DNA from: an uncultured Pluralibacter sp.
GTDB taxonomy: Bacteria > Pseudomonadota > Gammaproteobacteria > Enterobacterales > Enterobacteriaceae
DNA length: 64,000 nucleotides
Assembly: GCF_913775985.1 (NCBI RefSeq)
Contig: NZ_CAJYMB010000088.1
Location: forward strand, 1-64,000
Direction of reading: 5' to 3'
A program made the translations under genes and the position numbers. Shown one piece after another: positions 30,598 to 38,883 of the stretch. Position 1 is the stretch's first letter. Each line of letters begins with the position of its first letter. The notes beneath the pieces were generated by a model. The model was given only the letters and a program-made list of their open reading frames with translations. It ran no database searches and had not been told where the DNA came from.

Positions 30598-31146
30598 ATG
30601 ACGCAGCCCATTAGCCTGATTGCGAAAAGTCTTGTGCGGGAGCGCGCGCGAACCGGACTCTCCCTCGCAGAAGTGGCGCGCCGGGCCGGCATCGCGAAAT
30701 CAACCCTCTCGCAGCTGGAGTCCGGCAACGGCAATCCGAGCCTCGAAACCCTGTGGTCGCTGTGCGTAGCGCTCGATATTCCGTTTGCGCGCCTGCTGGA
30801 ATCGCCGCAGAACCAGACCCAGGTTATTCGCCGGGGCGAGGGCACTAAGGTGGTGGCGGAAAAAGGTAACTACGAGGCGATCCTGCTGGCGGCCTGTCCG
30901 CCGGGCGCGCGGCGCGATATCTATCTGCTGCAGACCCAGCCCGGTGCCGATCGGGTTTCGGCCCCGCACATCCCCGGTTCCGTTGAGCACATCATCATTA
31001 CCCAGGGCCGGGCGCGGGTAGGGCTTACCGAAGCGCCGGAAGTGCTGAACGCCGGAGACTACATCTGCTATCCGGGCGATCGCGAGCACGTCTTCCAGGC
31101 GCTGGAGCCCGATACGCTGGCGCTGCTGGTGGCGGAGCAAAACTGA
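30598..31146 (+). CDS. XRE-family transcriptional regulator with cupin domain
   Basis: This 182-aa protein has an N-terminal helix-turn-helix (about 5-60: GLSLAEVARRAGIAKSTLSQ, LESGNGNPSLETL) and a C-terminal cupin sensor domain (about 105-180; HIPGSVEHIIITQGRARVGL, GDYICYPGDREHVF). Such regulators often sense small metabolites and control a neighbouring transporter. Its gene is divergent from azlCD with inverted operator arms between. The ATG at 30598 opens exactly at the conserved start of the HTH region; upstream in-frame sequence includes the operator and is not coding. Confidence 0.88.
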   Translation: MTQPISLIAKSLVRERARTGLSLAEVARRAGIAKSTLSQLESGNGNPSLETLWSLCVALDIPFARLLESPQNQTQVIRRGEGTKVVAEKGNYEAILLAACPPGARRDIYLLQTQPGADRVSAPHIPGSVEHIIITQGRARVGLTEAPEVLNAGDYICYPGDREHVFQALEPDTLALLVAEQN

Positions 31147-31278
31147 TCTTTGCGTTGAATAGCCTGCTTTTCCCACAGTTCTGTCCTTAATAACCTGCGG
31201 GCCGCATCTTGCGGCCTTTCACGCCAGTTCCCCTGAAAAACCCCTCTCTCCCGGGGCTTGAATTTACGCCTCTAAATG

Positions 31279-31299
31279 ATATGTTATAACGTAACATAT
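31279..31299. promoter_or_regulatory. Zur-type operator and promoter of the zinc-sparing operon
   Basis: A 21-bp palindrome has arms ATATGTTA and TAACATAT around TAACG. The core TGTTATAACGTAACA closely fits gamma-proteobacterial Zur boxes (TGTTATA-N-TATAACA type). A -35 candidate TTGAAT (31258-31263) lies 16 bp before TATGTT (31280-31285), so the -10 element falls inside the operator and bound repressor would block RNA polymerase. It lies 49 bp before the local Zur-family gene. No second copy was seen inside the operon. Confidence 0.85.
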
Positions 31300-31348
31300 A
31301 ACGCCCGGTGCGGCAGCGCCGCCGGGAGCTTTTGCCAGGAGGATCGCC

Positions 31349-31747
31349 ATGCCGCTCACCGACAACCAGCAGCGCGTGCTTACCACGCTGCAGCAGGCGC
31401 AAAGGCCGCTCAGCGCCTACGCGCTGCTCGACATTCTGCGCGCCCAGGGTCTGCGCGCCCCGGCGCAGGTCTATCGGGCGCTGGAGCGTCTGGTGCAGCA
31501 GGGCCTGGTCCACCGGCTGGAAACCCTCAACGCCTACGTGACCTGTAACCATCCCAGGGACTGTCGGAACGGCGGCGTCACCGCATTCGCTATCTGCGAC
31601 AGCTGCGGGCACATCGACGAGATCGTGGATATCGATCTCGGCAACTGCCTTGGCCGCTGGGTAAAGCACAGCGCCTTTGCCATGCGCGACAGCACCATCG
31701 AACTGCGGGGAACCTGCGCCGGGTGCCAGCGCGCCAGCGCGAACTGA
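31349..31747 (+). CDS. Zur-like Fur-family repressor (second Zur)
   Basis: This 132-aa protein aligns with E. coli Zur (171 aa) from the DNA-binding helices (SAYALLDILRAQG, AQVYRALERLVQQGLVH) to the structural zinc site (ICDSCGH ... TCAGC). It lacks the N-terminal 20 residues and the His/Cys-rich tail. Of the regulatory-site ligands, His55, Cys66 and Glu91 match Zur His77, Cys88 and Glu111. His96 of Zur aligns with Gly76, but a two-residue-longer loop CNHPRDC offers His68 and Cys72 instead. It probably represses its own operon through the palindrome 49 bp upstream. A chromosomal zur near lexA is expected elsewhere. AGGAGG precedes the ATG. Confidence 0.9.
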   Translation: MPLTDNQQRVLTTLQQAQRPLSAYALLDILRAQGLRAPAQVYRALERLVQQGLVHRLETLNAYVTCNHPRDCRNGGVTAFAICDSCGHIDEIVDIDLGNCLGRWVKHSAFAMRDSTIELRGTCAGCQRASAN

Positions 31748-31767
31748 ATACAGCCAGAGACTCTGAT

Positions 31768-31878
31768 ATGACACCACAATTACCCTTTTTTTATGCGGAT
31801 AGCCGTCGGCCAGACGCCGGCGGAGTAAGCCGCTTTGCCCGCGCGGCCAGCCAGTACAGCGGAGGCCGCCATGCCTGA
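31768..31878 (+). CDS. Micro-ORF (36 aa) coupled to folE2
   Basis: An ATG-initiated frame starting [14 protein letters not shown] and ending QYSGGRHA occupies the gap between the Zur-like gene and folE2, and overlaps the folE2 start by 8 nt. It has no recognisable domain, no cysteines and only a weak ribosome site. It could be a leader peptide for translational coupling, a remnant, or chance in GC-rich DNA. The AGCGGAGG ribosome site of folE2 lies inside it. Confidence 0.3.
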   Translation: MTPQLPFFYADSRRPDAGGVSRFARAASQYSGGRHA

Positions 31879-32773
31879 ATTACTGCCCGATGTTTCCCTG
31901 ACCGAACGTTCTCCGTCCCGGCGCCCGCTGGAGTGGGTCGGCATGCAGGGCATCGACCTGCCGGTTAACGTCGCCGAGCCCGGCTACCGGCGCACGCTGC
32001 ACGCCCGCGCCGATGCGCAGGTAGATCTGCCCGCGCCCGACGTTAAGGGCATCCACATGTCGCGGCTGTACCGGCTGCTGGATGCGCTGGGCGACGGCGA
32101 TGCCCTGTCGCCGGCGGTGCTGGAGCGCTGTCTGCAGGCGATGGTGGAGAGCCACCGCGACTGCGAAACCGTCAGCGCCAGACTGCGGCTGCAGTTCGAT
32201 CTTCTCGCCCGCCGCGCAGCGCTGATGACCGAAGGCCTCGCCGGCTGGAAAGCCTATCCGGTGCGGCTGGATGCGGTGATGGCGCGGGGCGTCTTCACGC
32301 TGCGCGCGCAGGTGACGGTGGTCTACTCCTCCACCTGCCCGTGTTCCGCCGCGCTGACGCGCCAGCTCATCGAACAAGGCTTTACGCAGGCGTTTGCCGG
32401 TCAGGCGCAGGTTGATCCCGCCGAGGTCGCCGCCTGGCTGCGGCAGAACGCCACCCTGGCAACGCCCCACAGCCAGCGCAGCGAGGCGATTGTCGCCGTT
32501 AACATTGCTGTCGACGCGGCGGATTTTGGCCTTCTGGCGCTGATTGACCGCATTGAAGCGGCGGTGGGCACCGCGGTGCAGACCGCGGTCAAGCGCGCCG
32601 ACGAGCAGGCGTTCGCGGCGCTCAACGGCCAGAACCTGATGTTCGTTGAAGACGCGGCCCGACGCATTCAGGCGGCGCTGGACGAAGCCTGTGACCGGCC
32701 CGCCGTTCACGTGCGGCATCTGGAAAGTCTGCATCCCCACGACGCCGTGGCGTGGGCCGAACCGGGACGCTAA
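31871..32773 (+). CDS. folE2: GTP cyclohydrolase IB, FolE2
   Basis: FolE2 makes 7,8-dihydroneopterin triphosphate from GTP for folate and queuosine. Unlike zinc-dependent FolE (IA) it can work with Mn or Fe, and in many bacteria it is induced by zinc starvation through Zur. The catalytic region [13 protein letters not shown] (Cys156), the metal His in TPHSQRSEA and the KGIHMSRLY segment are typical. The ATG at 31871 after GCGGAGG gives 300 aa; the frame stays open upstream to a TTG at 31835, which adds unlikely residues. It is the second main gene of the operon. Confidence 0.94.
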   Translation: MPELLPDVSLTERSPSRRPLEWVGMQGIDLPVNVAEPGYRRTLHARADAQVDLPAPDVKGIHMSRLYRLLDALGDGDALSPAVLERCLQAMVESHRDCETVSARLRLQFDLLARRAALMTEGLAGWKAYPVRLDAVMARGVFTLRAQVTVVYSSTCPCSAALTRQLIEQGFTQAFAGQAQVDPAEVAAWLRQNATLATPHSQRSEAIVAVNIAVDAADFGLLALIDRIEAAVGTAVQTAVKRADEQAFAALNGQNLMFVEDAARRIQAALDEACDRPAVHVRHLESLHPHDAVAWAEPGR

Positions 32774-32784
32774 GGCCCGGCCCG

Positions 32785-32901
32785 ATGACGACAGCGCCTT
32801 TTTCAAACGTCGCCCGCCTGCCGGCCCGCTTTTGCCCGCCGGCAGCGCCGCGTTTCCTTTTTTCGACGGGCTTATTCGAGGCCCAGGAGCACAGCGTATG
32901 A
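32785..32901 (+). CDS. Micro-ORF (38 aa) coupled to cysS2
   Basis: This ATG-started frame (MTTAPFSNVARLPARFCPP..., ending EAQEHSV) begins 11 nt after the folE2 stop. It ends in TGA overlapping the cysS2 start (ATGA). It fills the only sizeable gap (124 bp) in the later operon. No family is recognised, and the product is short and basic with one Cys. The ATGA overlap is the same coupling seen between the large genes, which hints at translation, but the ribosome site is weak. Confidence 0.33.
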   Translation: MTTAPFSNVARLPARFCPPAAPRFLFSTGLFEAQEHSV

Positions 32902-34316
32902 CCTCTTCAATTCGCCTTTATAACACCCTGGCGCGGGCCAGAGAGCCGCTGCGCACCGGCGATCCCGACCGGGTCACGATGTACGTGTGCGGCCCCACCG
33001 TTTACAACTACGCCCACATCGGCAACGCCCGTCCGGCGGTGGTATTCGACGTGCTGGCGCGCCTGCTGCGCCAGCGCTTTTCGCAGGTGATCTACGCCCG
33101 CAACTTCACCGACGTGGATGACAAAATCAACGCCGCCGCCGCCGAAACCGGCGTGCCAATCGGCGCCATAACGGCGCGCTTTATCGACGCTTACCACGCC
33201 GATATGCAGGCGCTGGGCGTGCTGACGCCGGACATCGAGCCGCGGGTCACCGGGCATATCCCGGATATTCTGGCGATGATTGAGGTGCTGATGGCGCGCG
33301 GTAACGCCTACGAAGCGGAGGGGCACGTGCTGTTCCACGTTCCGTCATTTGCCGAATACGGCAGGCTCTCCGGGCGCAGCGTCGAGGACATGATCGCCGG
33401 CGCGCGGGTAGAAGTGGCGCCCTACAAGCGCGATCCGATGGACTTCGTGCTGTGGAAACCTTCCACCCCGGAACAGCCGGGCTGGGACAGTCCGTGGGGA
33501 CGCGGGCGGCCGGGCTGGCACATTGAGTGCTCGGCGATGATCGAGCGCAACCTCGGTACGACTATCGACATTCACGGCGGCGGCCAGGATCTCATCTTCC
33601 CGCACCACGAAAACGAGATAGCCCAGGGCACCAGCGCCCACGACGGAACGCTGTACTGCCGCCACTGGGTGCACAACAGTTTCGTCACCGTGGAAGGGCA
33701 GAAGATGTCCAAGTCGCTGGGTAACGTGCTGCTGGTGCGCGATCTGCTGGCCGACGCGCCGGGCGAGGCCATCCGGCTGGCGCTGCTCTCCACTCACTAC
33801 CGGCGGCCGCTGGACTGGAACCAGCGGCGGCTGGCCACCGCCCGGCAAACCCTGACGCGCTTCTACCGCGGGCTGGAGAGCGTGGATCATCTGGAAGCCG
33901 ACATAAATGCCGCGCCGGACAGCGAGGTGCTGGCGGCGCTGGATAACGATCTCAGCATCTCCGGGGCGCTGACCCGCCTGCGCACGCTGCTGGCCGGTCT
34001 GGAAAGCGCCGACAATGATGCCGTGCGGACTGAGATTAAATCTCGCCTGCTCGCCTCCGCCCGGCTGCTGGGGCTCTTGCAGCAGAAACCCGCTGACGCT
34101 CTGGCGGCGCTGCGCGCGCCGTCTGCTGGCCGCCGCGCCCCCGCGCTCGACGTCGCCCGCATTGAGGCGCTGGTGGCCGAGCGGGAGCAGGTGCGCCGCG
34201 ACGGTGATTTCGCCCGGGCGGACGCCCTGCGAGACGAGCTGGCGAAGGCCGGCGTGGTGGTCAGCGACACGCCGCAGGGCAGCAGCTGGGCGGTGGCCGA
34301 GGAGACAATATCGTGA
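32898..34316 (+). CDS. Cysteinyl-tRNA synthetase paralog (CysRS2)
   Basis: This is a class I aminoacyl-tRNA synthetase of 472 aa (E. coli CysS has 461). The HIGH motif reads HIGN (40-43) and KMSKS is intact (269-273). All four zinc ligands of E. coli CysRS are kept: Cys31, Cys211 (WHIEC), His236 and Glu240 (FPHHENE). The C-terminal anticodon region is present but divergent. The gene would be a second CysRS for zinc stress, though the retained ligands mean it is not obviously zinc-free. ATG at 32898 overlaps the stop of an upstream micro-ORF; an SD (CCAGGAG) is 7-8 nt before it. Its stop overlaps the next gene. Confidence 0.9.
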   Translation: MTSSIRLYNTLARAREPLRTGDPDRVTMYVCGPTVYNYAHIGNARPAVVFDVLARLLRQRFSQVIYARNFTDVDDKINAAAAETGVPIGAITARFIDAYHADMQALGVLTPDIEPRVTGHIPDILAMIEVLMARGNAYEAEGHVLFHVPSFAEYGRLSGRSVEDMIAGARVEVAPYKRDPMDFVLWKPSTPEQPGWDSPWGRGRPGWHIECSAMIERNLGTTIDIHGGGQDLIFPHHENEIAQGTSAHDGTLYCRHWVHNSFVTVEGQKMSKSLGNVLLVRDLLADAPGEAIRLALLSTHYRRPLDWNQRRLATARQTLTRFYRGLESVDHLEADINAAPDSEVLAALDNDLSISGALTRLRTLLAGLESADNDAVRTEIKSRLLASARLLGLLQQKPADALAALRAPSAGRRAPALDVARIEALVAEREQVRRDGDFARADALRDELAKAGVVVSDTPQGSSWAVAEETIS

Positions 34317-34603
34317 GCCGCGGTTGCAAGGCGTGCGGGGAGAAACACCGCATCGTGAAGCGCGGGCTGGCCGGAATGATTATCCTGCCAATTCGCGGCT
34401 ATCAGCGCTTTATCAGCCCGCTGCTGGCCCCGCGCTGCCGCTTTTATCCCACCTGCTCGCATTACGCCATCGAGGCGGTGCAGACCCACGGCGCGTTCAA
34501 AGGCATGTGGCTGGCGTTGTGCCGGGTGCTGCGCTGCCATCCGCTGCACCCGGGCGGCGACGATCCGGTACCGCCCGCCAGGCCGGGGTCGCGCAAATGC
34601 TGA
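34313..34603 (+). CDS. YidD-like membrane protein insertion factor (paralog)
   Basis: This 96-aa protein carries the YidD signature [20 protein letters not shown] followed by [14 protein letters not shown]. YidD family proteins are amphipathic inner-membrane peripheral proteins that assist YidC-dependent insertion. Compared with E. coli YidD (85 aa, next to rnpA) it has an N-terminal extension with CKAC, giving six or seven Cys in total. The GTG start overlaps the cysS2 stop (GTGA), and the stop overlaps queD2. Why a YidD copy travels with zinc-sparing enzymes is unclear. Confidence 0.85.
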   Translation: MSRGCKACGEKHRIVKRGLAGMIILPIRGYQRFISPLLAPRCRFYPTCSHYAIEAVQTHGAFKGMWLALCRVLRCHPLHPGGDDPVPPARPGSRKC

Positions 34604-35208
34604 TCCGCAAACTTTTTCGCTTCGAAAACGCCCACATCGTGCGCGGCTGCAGCTCCGAACGCTGCGCCCGCTCGGTGCACGGCCACTCCTATCGGGTGGA
34701 GCTGCTGCTGGAAGCCCACGCGCTCGATAACGGGCAGATGGTGTATGACTTTGGCCTGCTCAAGGGCGACGTGCGCTGTCTGATAGACGCCTTCGATCAC
34801 GCCATTGCCCTGTGGTCCGGAGACGATGCGGATTACCTGGAGGCCATGCAGCGCCACTCGGCGCGCTGGGTGCTGATCCCGGTATCCCCCAGCGCCGAGC
34901 AGTTCTCGCGGCTGTTCTTCCGGCTGGTGGATACCGCCCTGTCGCTCACCGATATGCGCAACGGCGAAGAGGGCGTGCGGCTGCATTCGGTGATCGTCCA
35001 CGAAACCGAGACCGGCTACGCGCAGTGTTTTCGCGAGGATGCCGATAATCCGCGGATGGGCCGCATCGATCTGGACGCTATGACCTTTTCCCCGGCGATC
35101 GTAAATGAGTGGCCGGATCCTGAACTGTTTGAACGCCTGCGGCGCGGCGAGCGGCGGGCCAATCCGCTGCCTTGTCCGCTGCCGCGGCAGGAGAGTGCCG
35201 ATGCGTAA
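34597..35208 (+). CDS. queD2: 6-carboxytetrahydropterin synthase paralog (QueD2)
   Basis: QueD-type enzymes convert dihydroneopterin triphosphate, the FolE2 product, to 6-carboxytetrahydropterin on the path to preQ0 and queuosine. The metal ligands are intact: the His of FENAH and the His pair of VHGHSY. The catalytic Cys lies in CSSERC, and FDHAI and HETETGYA complete the active site. Length 203 aa is longer than E. coli QueD (121) because of insertions and a C-terminal extension. The ATG overlaps the yidD-like stop; its own stop overlaps the transporter gene. Confidence 0.88.
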   Translation: MLIRKLFRFENAHIVRGCSSERCARSVHGHSYRVELLLEAHALDNGQMVYDFGLLKGDVRCLIDAFDHAIALWSGDDADYLEAMQRHSARWVLIPVSPSAEQFSRLFFRLVDTALSLTDMRNGEEGVRLHSVIVHETETGYAQCFREDADNPRMGRIDLDAMTFSPAIVNEWPDPELFERLRRGERRANPLPCPLPRQESADA

Positions 35209-36310
35209 CCGTCCGTTATCACTGTCGCCTGCGGGCGGGAGCCTGAACAACGCCGCTGCTCCGGCGCGGCCGCCGGGGGTCACCGTCACCTCTACGCTGC
35301 TGGTTGTCGCCATCATTGCCGGATCGCTGATCGGCCACTTCCGGCCCGAGGCGGGCGAGTGGCTGGGGGATCGGGTAGACCACACCCTGCTGACGCTGGT
35401 CAGCCTGCTGTTCTTCGGCGTGCGCTTCGGCGCGCTGGTGCAGGCGGTGGGCCAGATGCGCTTTCTTATCATCCCGCTGCTGGCCAACTTCGTGCTGGTG
35501 CCGCTGATAGGCTACGGCGTGGCCTCGCTGTTCCTCGCCGGGCATCCGCTGTTTATGGTCGGGCTGATTATCTATTTTATCTCGCCGTGCACCGACTGGT
35601 TCCTCGGCTTTACCCGCCTGTCGGGCGGCAACGTGGCGCTCGGCACCACGCTTATCCCGCTCAACATGATCGCCCAGCTGCTGCTCTATCCCGTGTACCT
35701 GCAGCTGTTTACCCGCCATCTGGTGCAGGTGGAGGCCGGTACCCTCGGAGATACGCTGCTCAACTGGTTCCTGGTGCCGCTGGCTATCGCCGTGGTGCTG
35801 CACCAGGCGGGCCGCTGGCTGCTCGGCAAGGCGCGGTTCGCGCGGGTGCTGCAGGTTGCCGATCAGGCCACGCCGTGGGTTATCGCTCTGCTGGTGCTGG
35901 AGATTTTTGCCGCCAACATTCCGGTGATCCTGGCCCACCGCGGGGTTTTCGCGTGGGTACTGCTGGCGGTGTTCATCTTCTTCGTTCTTACGTTCCTGCT
36001 CGGCGAGGGCATTAGCCGCCTGTTCCGGCTGCGCTATCCCGAGCACGCGCTGCTCACCATGACCATTGCCGCGCGCAACGCCCCGCTGATGCTGGCGGTG
36101 ACCATGGCGGCGCTGCCGAATCAGCCGCTGGTCTACGCCGCGCTGGTGATCGGCATGCTGGTGGAGTTCCCGCATCTGACCGCCCTGCGGCGCCTGCTGC
36201 TCGCCGCCCGCCGTCGCCGCGACAGCCAGCATCCTCTTTTCCCAACCGGACGCGCGGCGTCGGCGCAGGCCGACGACAGCGCGGCCTCTTCATCGTCAGG
36301 AAAATCATGA
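35201..36310 (+). CDS. BASS/ACR3-type membrane transporter
   Basis: This 369-aa protein has about ten transmembrane helices. Its conserved segment FISPCTDWFLGFTRLSGG, followed by LGTTLIPLNMIAQLLL, resembles the arsenite-efflux ACR3 and bile-acid:sodium symporter (BASS) superfamily, including the conserved Cys of ACR3. The N-terminus (about 1-28) is hydrophilic and the C-terminus basic and Ser-rich. It lies in the middle of the operon with start and stop overlapping its neighbours, so it is co-expressed with the zinc-stress enzymes. Substrate unknown; no ars genes are nearby. Confidence 0.82.
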   Translation: MRNRPLSLSPAGGSLNNAAAPARPPGVTVTSTLLVVAIIAGSLIGHFRPEAGEWLGDRVDHTLLTLVSLLFFGVRFGALVQAVGQMRFLIIPLLANFVLVPLIGYGVASLFLAGHPLFMVGLIIYFISPCTDWFLGFTRLSGGNVALGTTLIPLNMIAQLLLYPVYLQLFTRHLVQVEAGTLGDTLLNWFLVPLAIAVVLHQAGRWLLGKARFARVLQVADQATPWVIALLVLEIFAANIPVILAHRGVFAWVLLAVFIFFVLTFLLGEGISRLFRLRYPEHALLTMTIAARNAPLMLAVTMAALPNQPLVYAALVIGMLVEFPHLTALRRLLLAARRRRDSQHPLFPTGRAASAQADDSAASSSSGKS

Positions 36311-36867
36311 TCCGTAAAAATCCGCGCGGCGACCTGCCGCAGATCCACCCCAGCGCCTTTGTCGATCCCACCGCCGTGCTGTGCGGGCTGGTTATCGTTG
36401 AAGAAAATGTCTTTATCGGCCCGTACGCGGTGATCCGCGCCGACGAGATGGACGCTCAGGGCCACATCGATCCGATTGTTATCGGGGCGCACTCCAATAT
36501 TCAGGACGGGGTGGTGATCCACTCCAAATCCGGCGCCAGCGTGCGCATCGGCCAGCGTACCTCCATCGCCCACCGGGCGATCGTCCACGGTCCCTGCACG
36601 GTGGGCGACGGCGTGTTTATCGGCTTTAACAGCGTGCTGTTCAACTGCACGGTAGATAACGGCTGCGTGGTTCGCTACAACGCGGTGGTTGACGGCGTTC
36701 ACCTGCCGCCGGGCTTCTACGTGCGCTCTACCGAGCGCATCGGCCCGGACACCGATCTCCCCTCCCTGCCGCAGGTGCCCGCCGCCGCCAGCGAGTTTTC
36801 CGAAGACGTGGCCCGCACCAACAATCAGCTGGTTCACGGCTATAAAAACATTCAGAACGAGTTTTAA
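36307..36867 (+). CDS. Gamma-class carbonic anhydrase (Cam/CamH-like)
   Basis: This is a left-handed beta-helix protein of 186 aa with hexapeptide repeats (IGQRTSIAH, VGDGVFIGFNSV). The three metal-binding His are His72 (VVIHSKSG), His89 (SIAH) and His94 (IVHGP), with the 5-residue spacing of Cam. The acidic residue of VIRADE matches the Cam substrate region. Gamma carbonic anhydrases can use iron, so this could replace zinc-dependent beta-CA (Can) when zinc is short. The ATG overlaps the transporter stop (ATGA), and thrS2 starts at the base after its stop. Confidence 0.9.
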   Translation: MIRKNPRGDLPQIHPSAFVDPTAVLCGLVIVEENVFIGPYAVIRADEMDAQGHIDPIVIGAHSNIQDGVVIHSKSGASVRIGQRTSIAHRAIVHGPCTVGDGVFIGFNSVLFNCTVDNGCVVRYNAVVDGVHLPPGFYVRSTERIGPDTDLPSLPQVPAAASEFSEDVARTNNQLVHGYKNIQNEF

Positions 36868-38883
36868 ATGACAGAACACGCGCAATCCCAATCCATTACC
36901 GTCACGCTGCCCGATGGCGCGCAGCGCGCCTTTGACCACCCGGTTTCTGTCGCTGAGATCGCCGCCAGCATCGGCCCGGGGCTTGCCCGCAACACCGTTG
37001 CCGGCAGGATCGACGGGCGCCTGGTGGACGCCGGGGATCTTATCGATCTCGACGCCCGGGTAGAGATCGTCACCCCCGCCGACGAGGCGGGGCTGGAGAT
37101 CATTCGCCACTCCTGCGCGCACCTGCTCGGGCACGCGGTGAAGCAGCTGTTTCCTGGCGCGAAGATGGTGATCGGCCCGGTGATCGAAGAGGGCTTTTAT
37201 TACGACATCGCCTACGAGCGCCCCTTTACGCCGGAAGATCTGGCGGCCATTGAGCAGCGGATGAAGGTGCTGATCGCCCAGGATTACGACGTGGGCAAAA
37301 AGATGACGCCGCGCGTCGAGGCGATTGCGCTGTTCCGCGCCCGGGGCGAAGACTACAAGCTGCGGCTGATCGATGATATGCCGGACGAAGCGACACTCGG
37401 GCTCTATTTTCATCAGGAGTACGTGGACATGTGCCGCGGCCCGCACGTGCCGAACACCCGCTTTCTGAAGCACTTCTGCCTGACCCGCGTCTCCGGCGCC
37501 TACTGGCGCGGCGATGCGAAGAACGCCCAGCTCCAGCGCATCTACGGTACTGCCTGGGCCGATAAAAAGCAGCTCGACGCCTGGGCGCAGCGGGTGGAGG
37601 AAGCGGCTAAGCGCGATCACCGCAAGCTGGGCCGCGAGCTGGATCTGTTTCACTTTCAGGAAGATGCCCCCGGGGCCGTATTCTGGCACCCGCGCGGCTG
37701 GACGGTGTTCCTCCAGCTGATTGCCTACATGCGTCGCCGCCAGCAGGACGCGGGCTACGTGGAGGTGAACTCCCCGGACGTGATGGACCGCAGCCTGTGG
37801 GAGATCTCCGGCCACTGGCAGAACTACCGCGACCATATGTTCACCACCGAAACCGAGGACGGCCGCGCCCTGGCGCTCAAGCCGATGAACTGCCCCGGCA
37901 GCGTGCTGCTCTATCGCCACGGCCTGAAGAGCTACCGCGACCTGCCGATCCGCATGGGCGAGTTCGGCAAAGTCCACCGCTACGAACCTTCCGGCGCGCT
38001 GCACGGCCTGCTGCGGGTGCGCCATTTCACCCAGGACGACGCCCACATCTACTGCACCCCGCAGCAGATGGACGCCGAGTGCCGGGAAGTGGTGGCGCTG
38101 GTGCTGGACATCTACCGCCAGTTTGGCTTCGACGACGTGCGCATCAAGCTCTCCACCCGGCCCGATAACCGGATGGGGGACGACGCCACCTGGGACGTGC
38201 TGGAAGACGCGCTGGTGCAGGCGCTCGACGGCATGGGGCTGGAGTACCGGCTCAACCCCGGCGAAGGCGCGTTCTACGGCCCGAAACTGGAGTTCGTCCT
38301 GCGCGACGCCATCGGCCGCGACTGGCAGTGCGGCACCCTGCAGGTGGACATGAACCTGCCCGAGCGCTTCGGCCTGGAATACGTGGATGAAGACGGCCAG
38401 CGCCGCCGCCCGGTGATGCTGCACCGGGCGCTGTTCGGCTCTCTGGAGCGTTTCACCGGCATTCTGATTGAGCACTACGCCGGCAGGCTGCCGGTGTGGC
38501 TGGCGCCGGTGCAGGCAGCGGTATTGTCGATAACCGAAGCGCATGCTGATTACGCCGCCGACGTCGCGCGGGTGCTGTGCGGCGCGGGGCTGCGCGCCGA
38601 AGCCGACGTGCGCAACGAGAAAATTGGCTACAAAATTCGCGAGCAGACGCTGCAAAAAGTGCCGTTTCTGCTGGTGGTTGGCCAGCAGGAAGTGGACGAC
38701 GGCAGCGTAACCCTGCGCAGCCTCGACGGCAAAAACCTCGGCACCCTGCCGCTGGCCCAGGCCATCGCTTTTCTGCGCGAGCAGGCGCTGGCGCCCGATG
38801 ACGAAGCGCGCCGGCAGGCGCAGCAGCAGCGCCTGGCCGCGCTAAATATCGTTCCGGACAGTGCCCGGGAGGTAACCCCATGA
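36868..38883 (+). CDS. thrS2: Threonyl-tRNA synthetase paralog (ThrRS2)
   Basis: This full-length class II ThrRS has 671 aa (E. coli ThrS 642). A TGS domain (about 8-70) is followed by an editing domain with HSCAH (His81, His85) and MCRGPH (Cys189, His193). The catalytic core and anticodon-binding domain ([20 protein letters not shown]) follow. The catalytic zinc ligands of E. coli (Cys334, His385, His511) are all present, as Cys342, His393 and His519. It is thus a functional-looking second ThrRS. The C-terminal tail beyond the anticodon domain is longer than usual. It sits flush against the carbonic anhydrase gene, and its stop overlaps pyrC2. Confidence 0.93.
   Translation: MTEHAQSQSITVTLPDGAQRAFDHPVSVAEIAASIGPGLARNTVAGRIDGRLVDAGDLIDLDARVEIVTPADEAGLEIIRHSCAHLLGHAVKQLFPGAKMVIGPVIEEGFYYDIAYERPFTPEDLAAIEQRMKVLIAQDYDVGKKMTPRVEAIALFRARGEDYKLRLIDDMPDEATLGLYFHQEYVDMCRGPHVPNTRFLKHFCLTRVSGAYWRGDAKNAQLQRIYGTAWADKKQLDAWAQRVEEAAKRDHRKLGRELDLFHFQEDAPGAVFWHPRGWTVFLQLIAYMRRRQQDAGYVEVNSPDVMDRSLWEISGHWQNYRDHMFTTETEDGRALALKPMNCPGSVLLYRHGLKSYRDLPIRMGEFGKVHRYEPSGALHGLLRVRHFTQDDAHIYCTPQQMDAECREVVALVLDIYRQFGFDDVRIKLSTRPDNRMGDDATWDVLEDALVQALDGMGLEYRLNPGEGAFYGPKLEFVLRDAIGRDWQCGTLQVDMNLPERFGLEYVDEDGQRRRPVMLHRALFGSLERFTGILIEHYAGRLPVWLAPVQAAVLSITEAHADYAADVARVLCGAGLRAEADVRNEKIGYKIREQTLQKVPFLLVVGQQEVDDGSVTLRSLDGKNLGTLPLAQAIAFLREQALAPDDEARRQAQQQRLAALNIVPDSAREVTP

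Noticed and set aside
35201-36310. An arsenic-resistance operon around the ACR3-like transporter.
   Set aside because: No arsR, arsC or arsD is nearby, and the gene is embedded in the zinc-type operon, so arsenite export is not assumed.
36133-38655. An 840-aa minus-strand frame opposite the carbonic anhydrase and thrS2.
   Set aside because: It covers two genes whose plus-strand products are clearly conserved; the translation is His/Val-rich shadow sequence with no domain.
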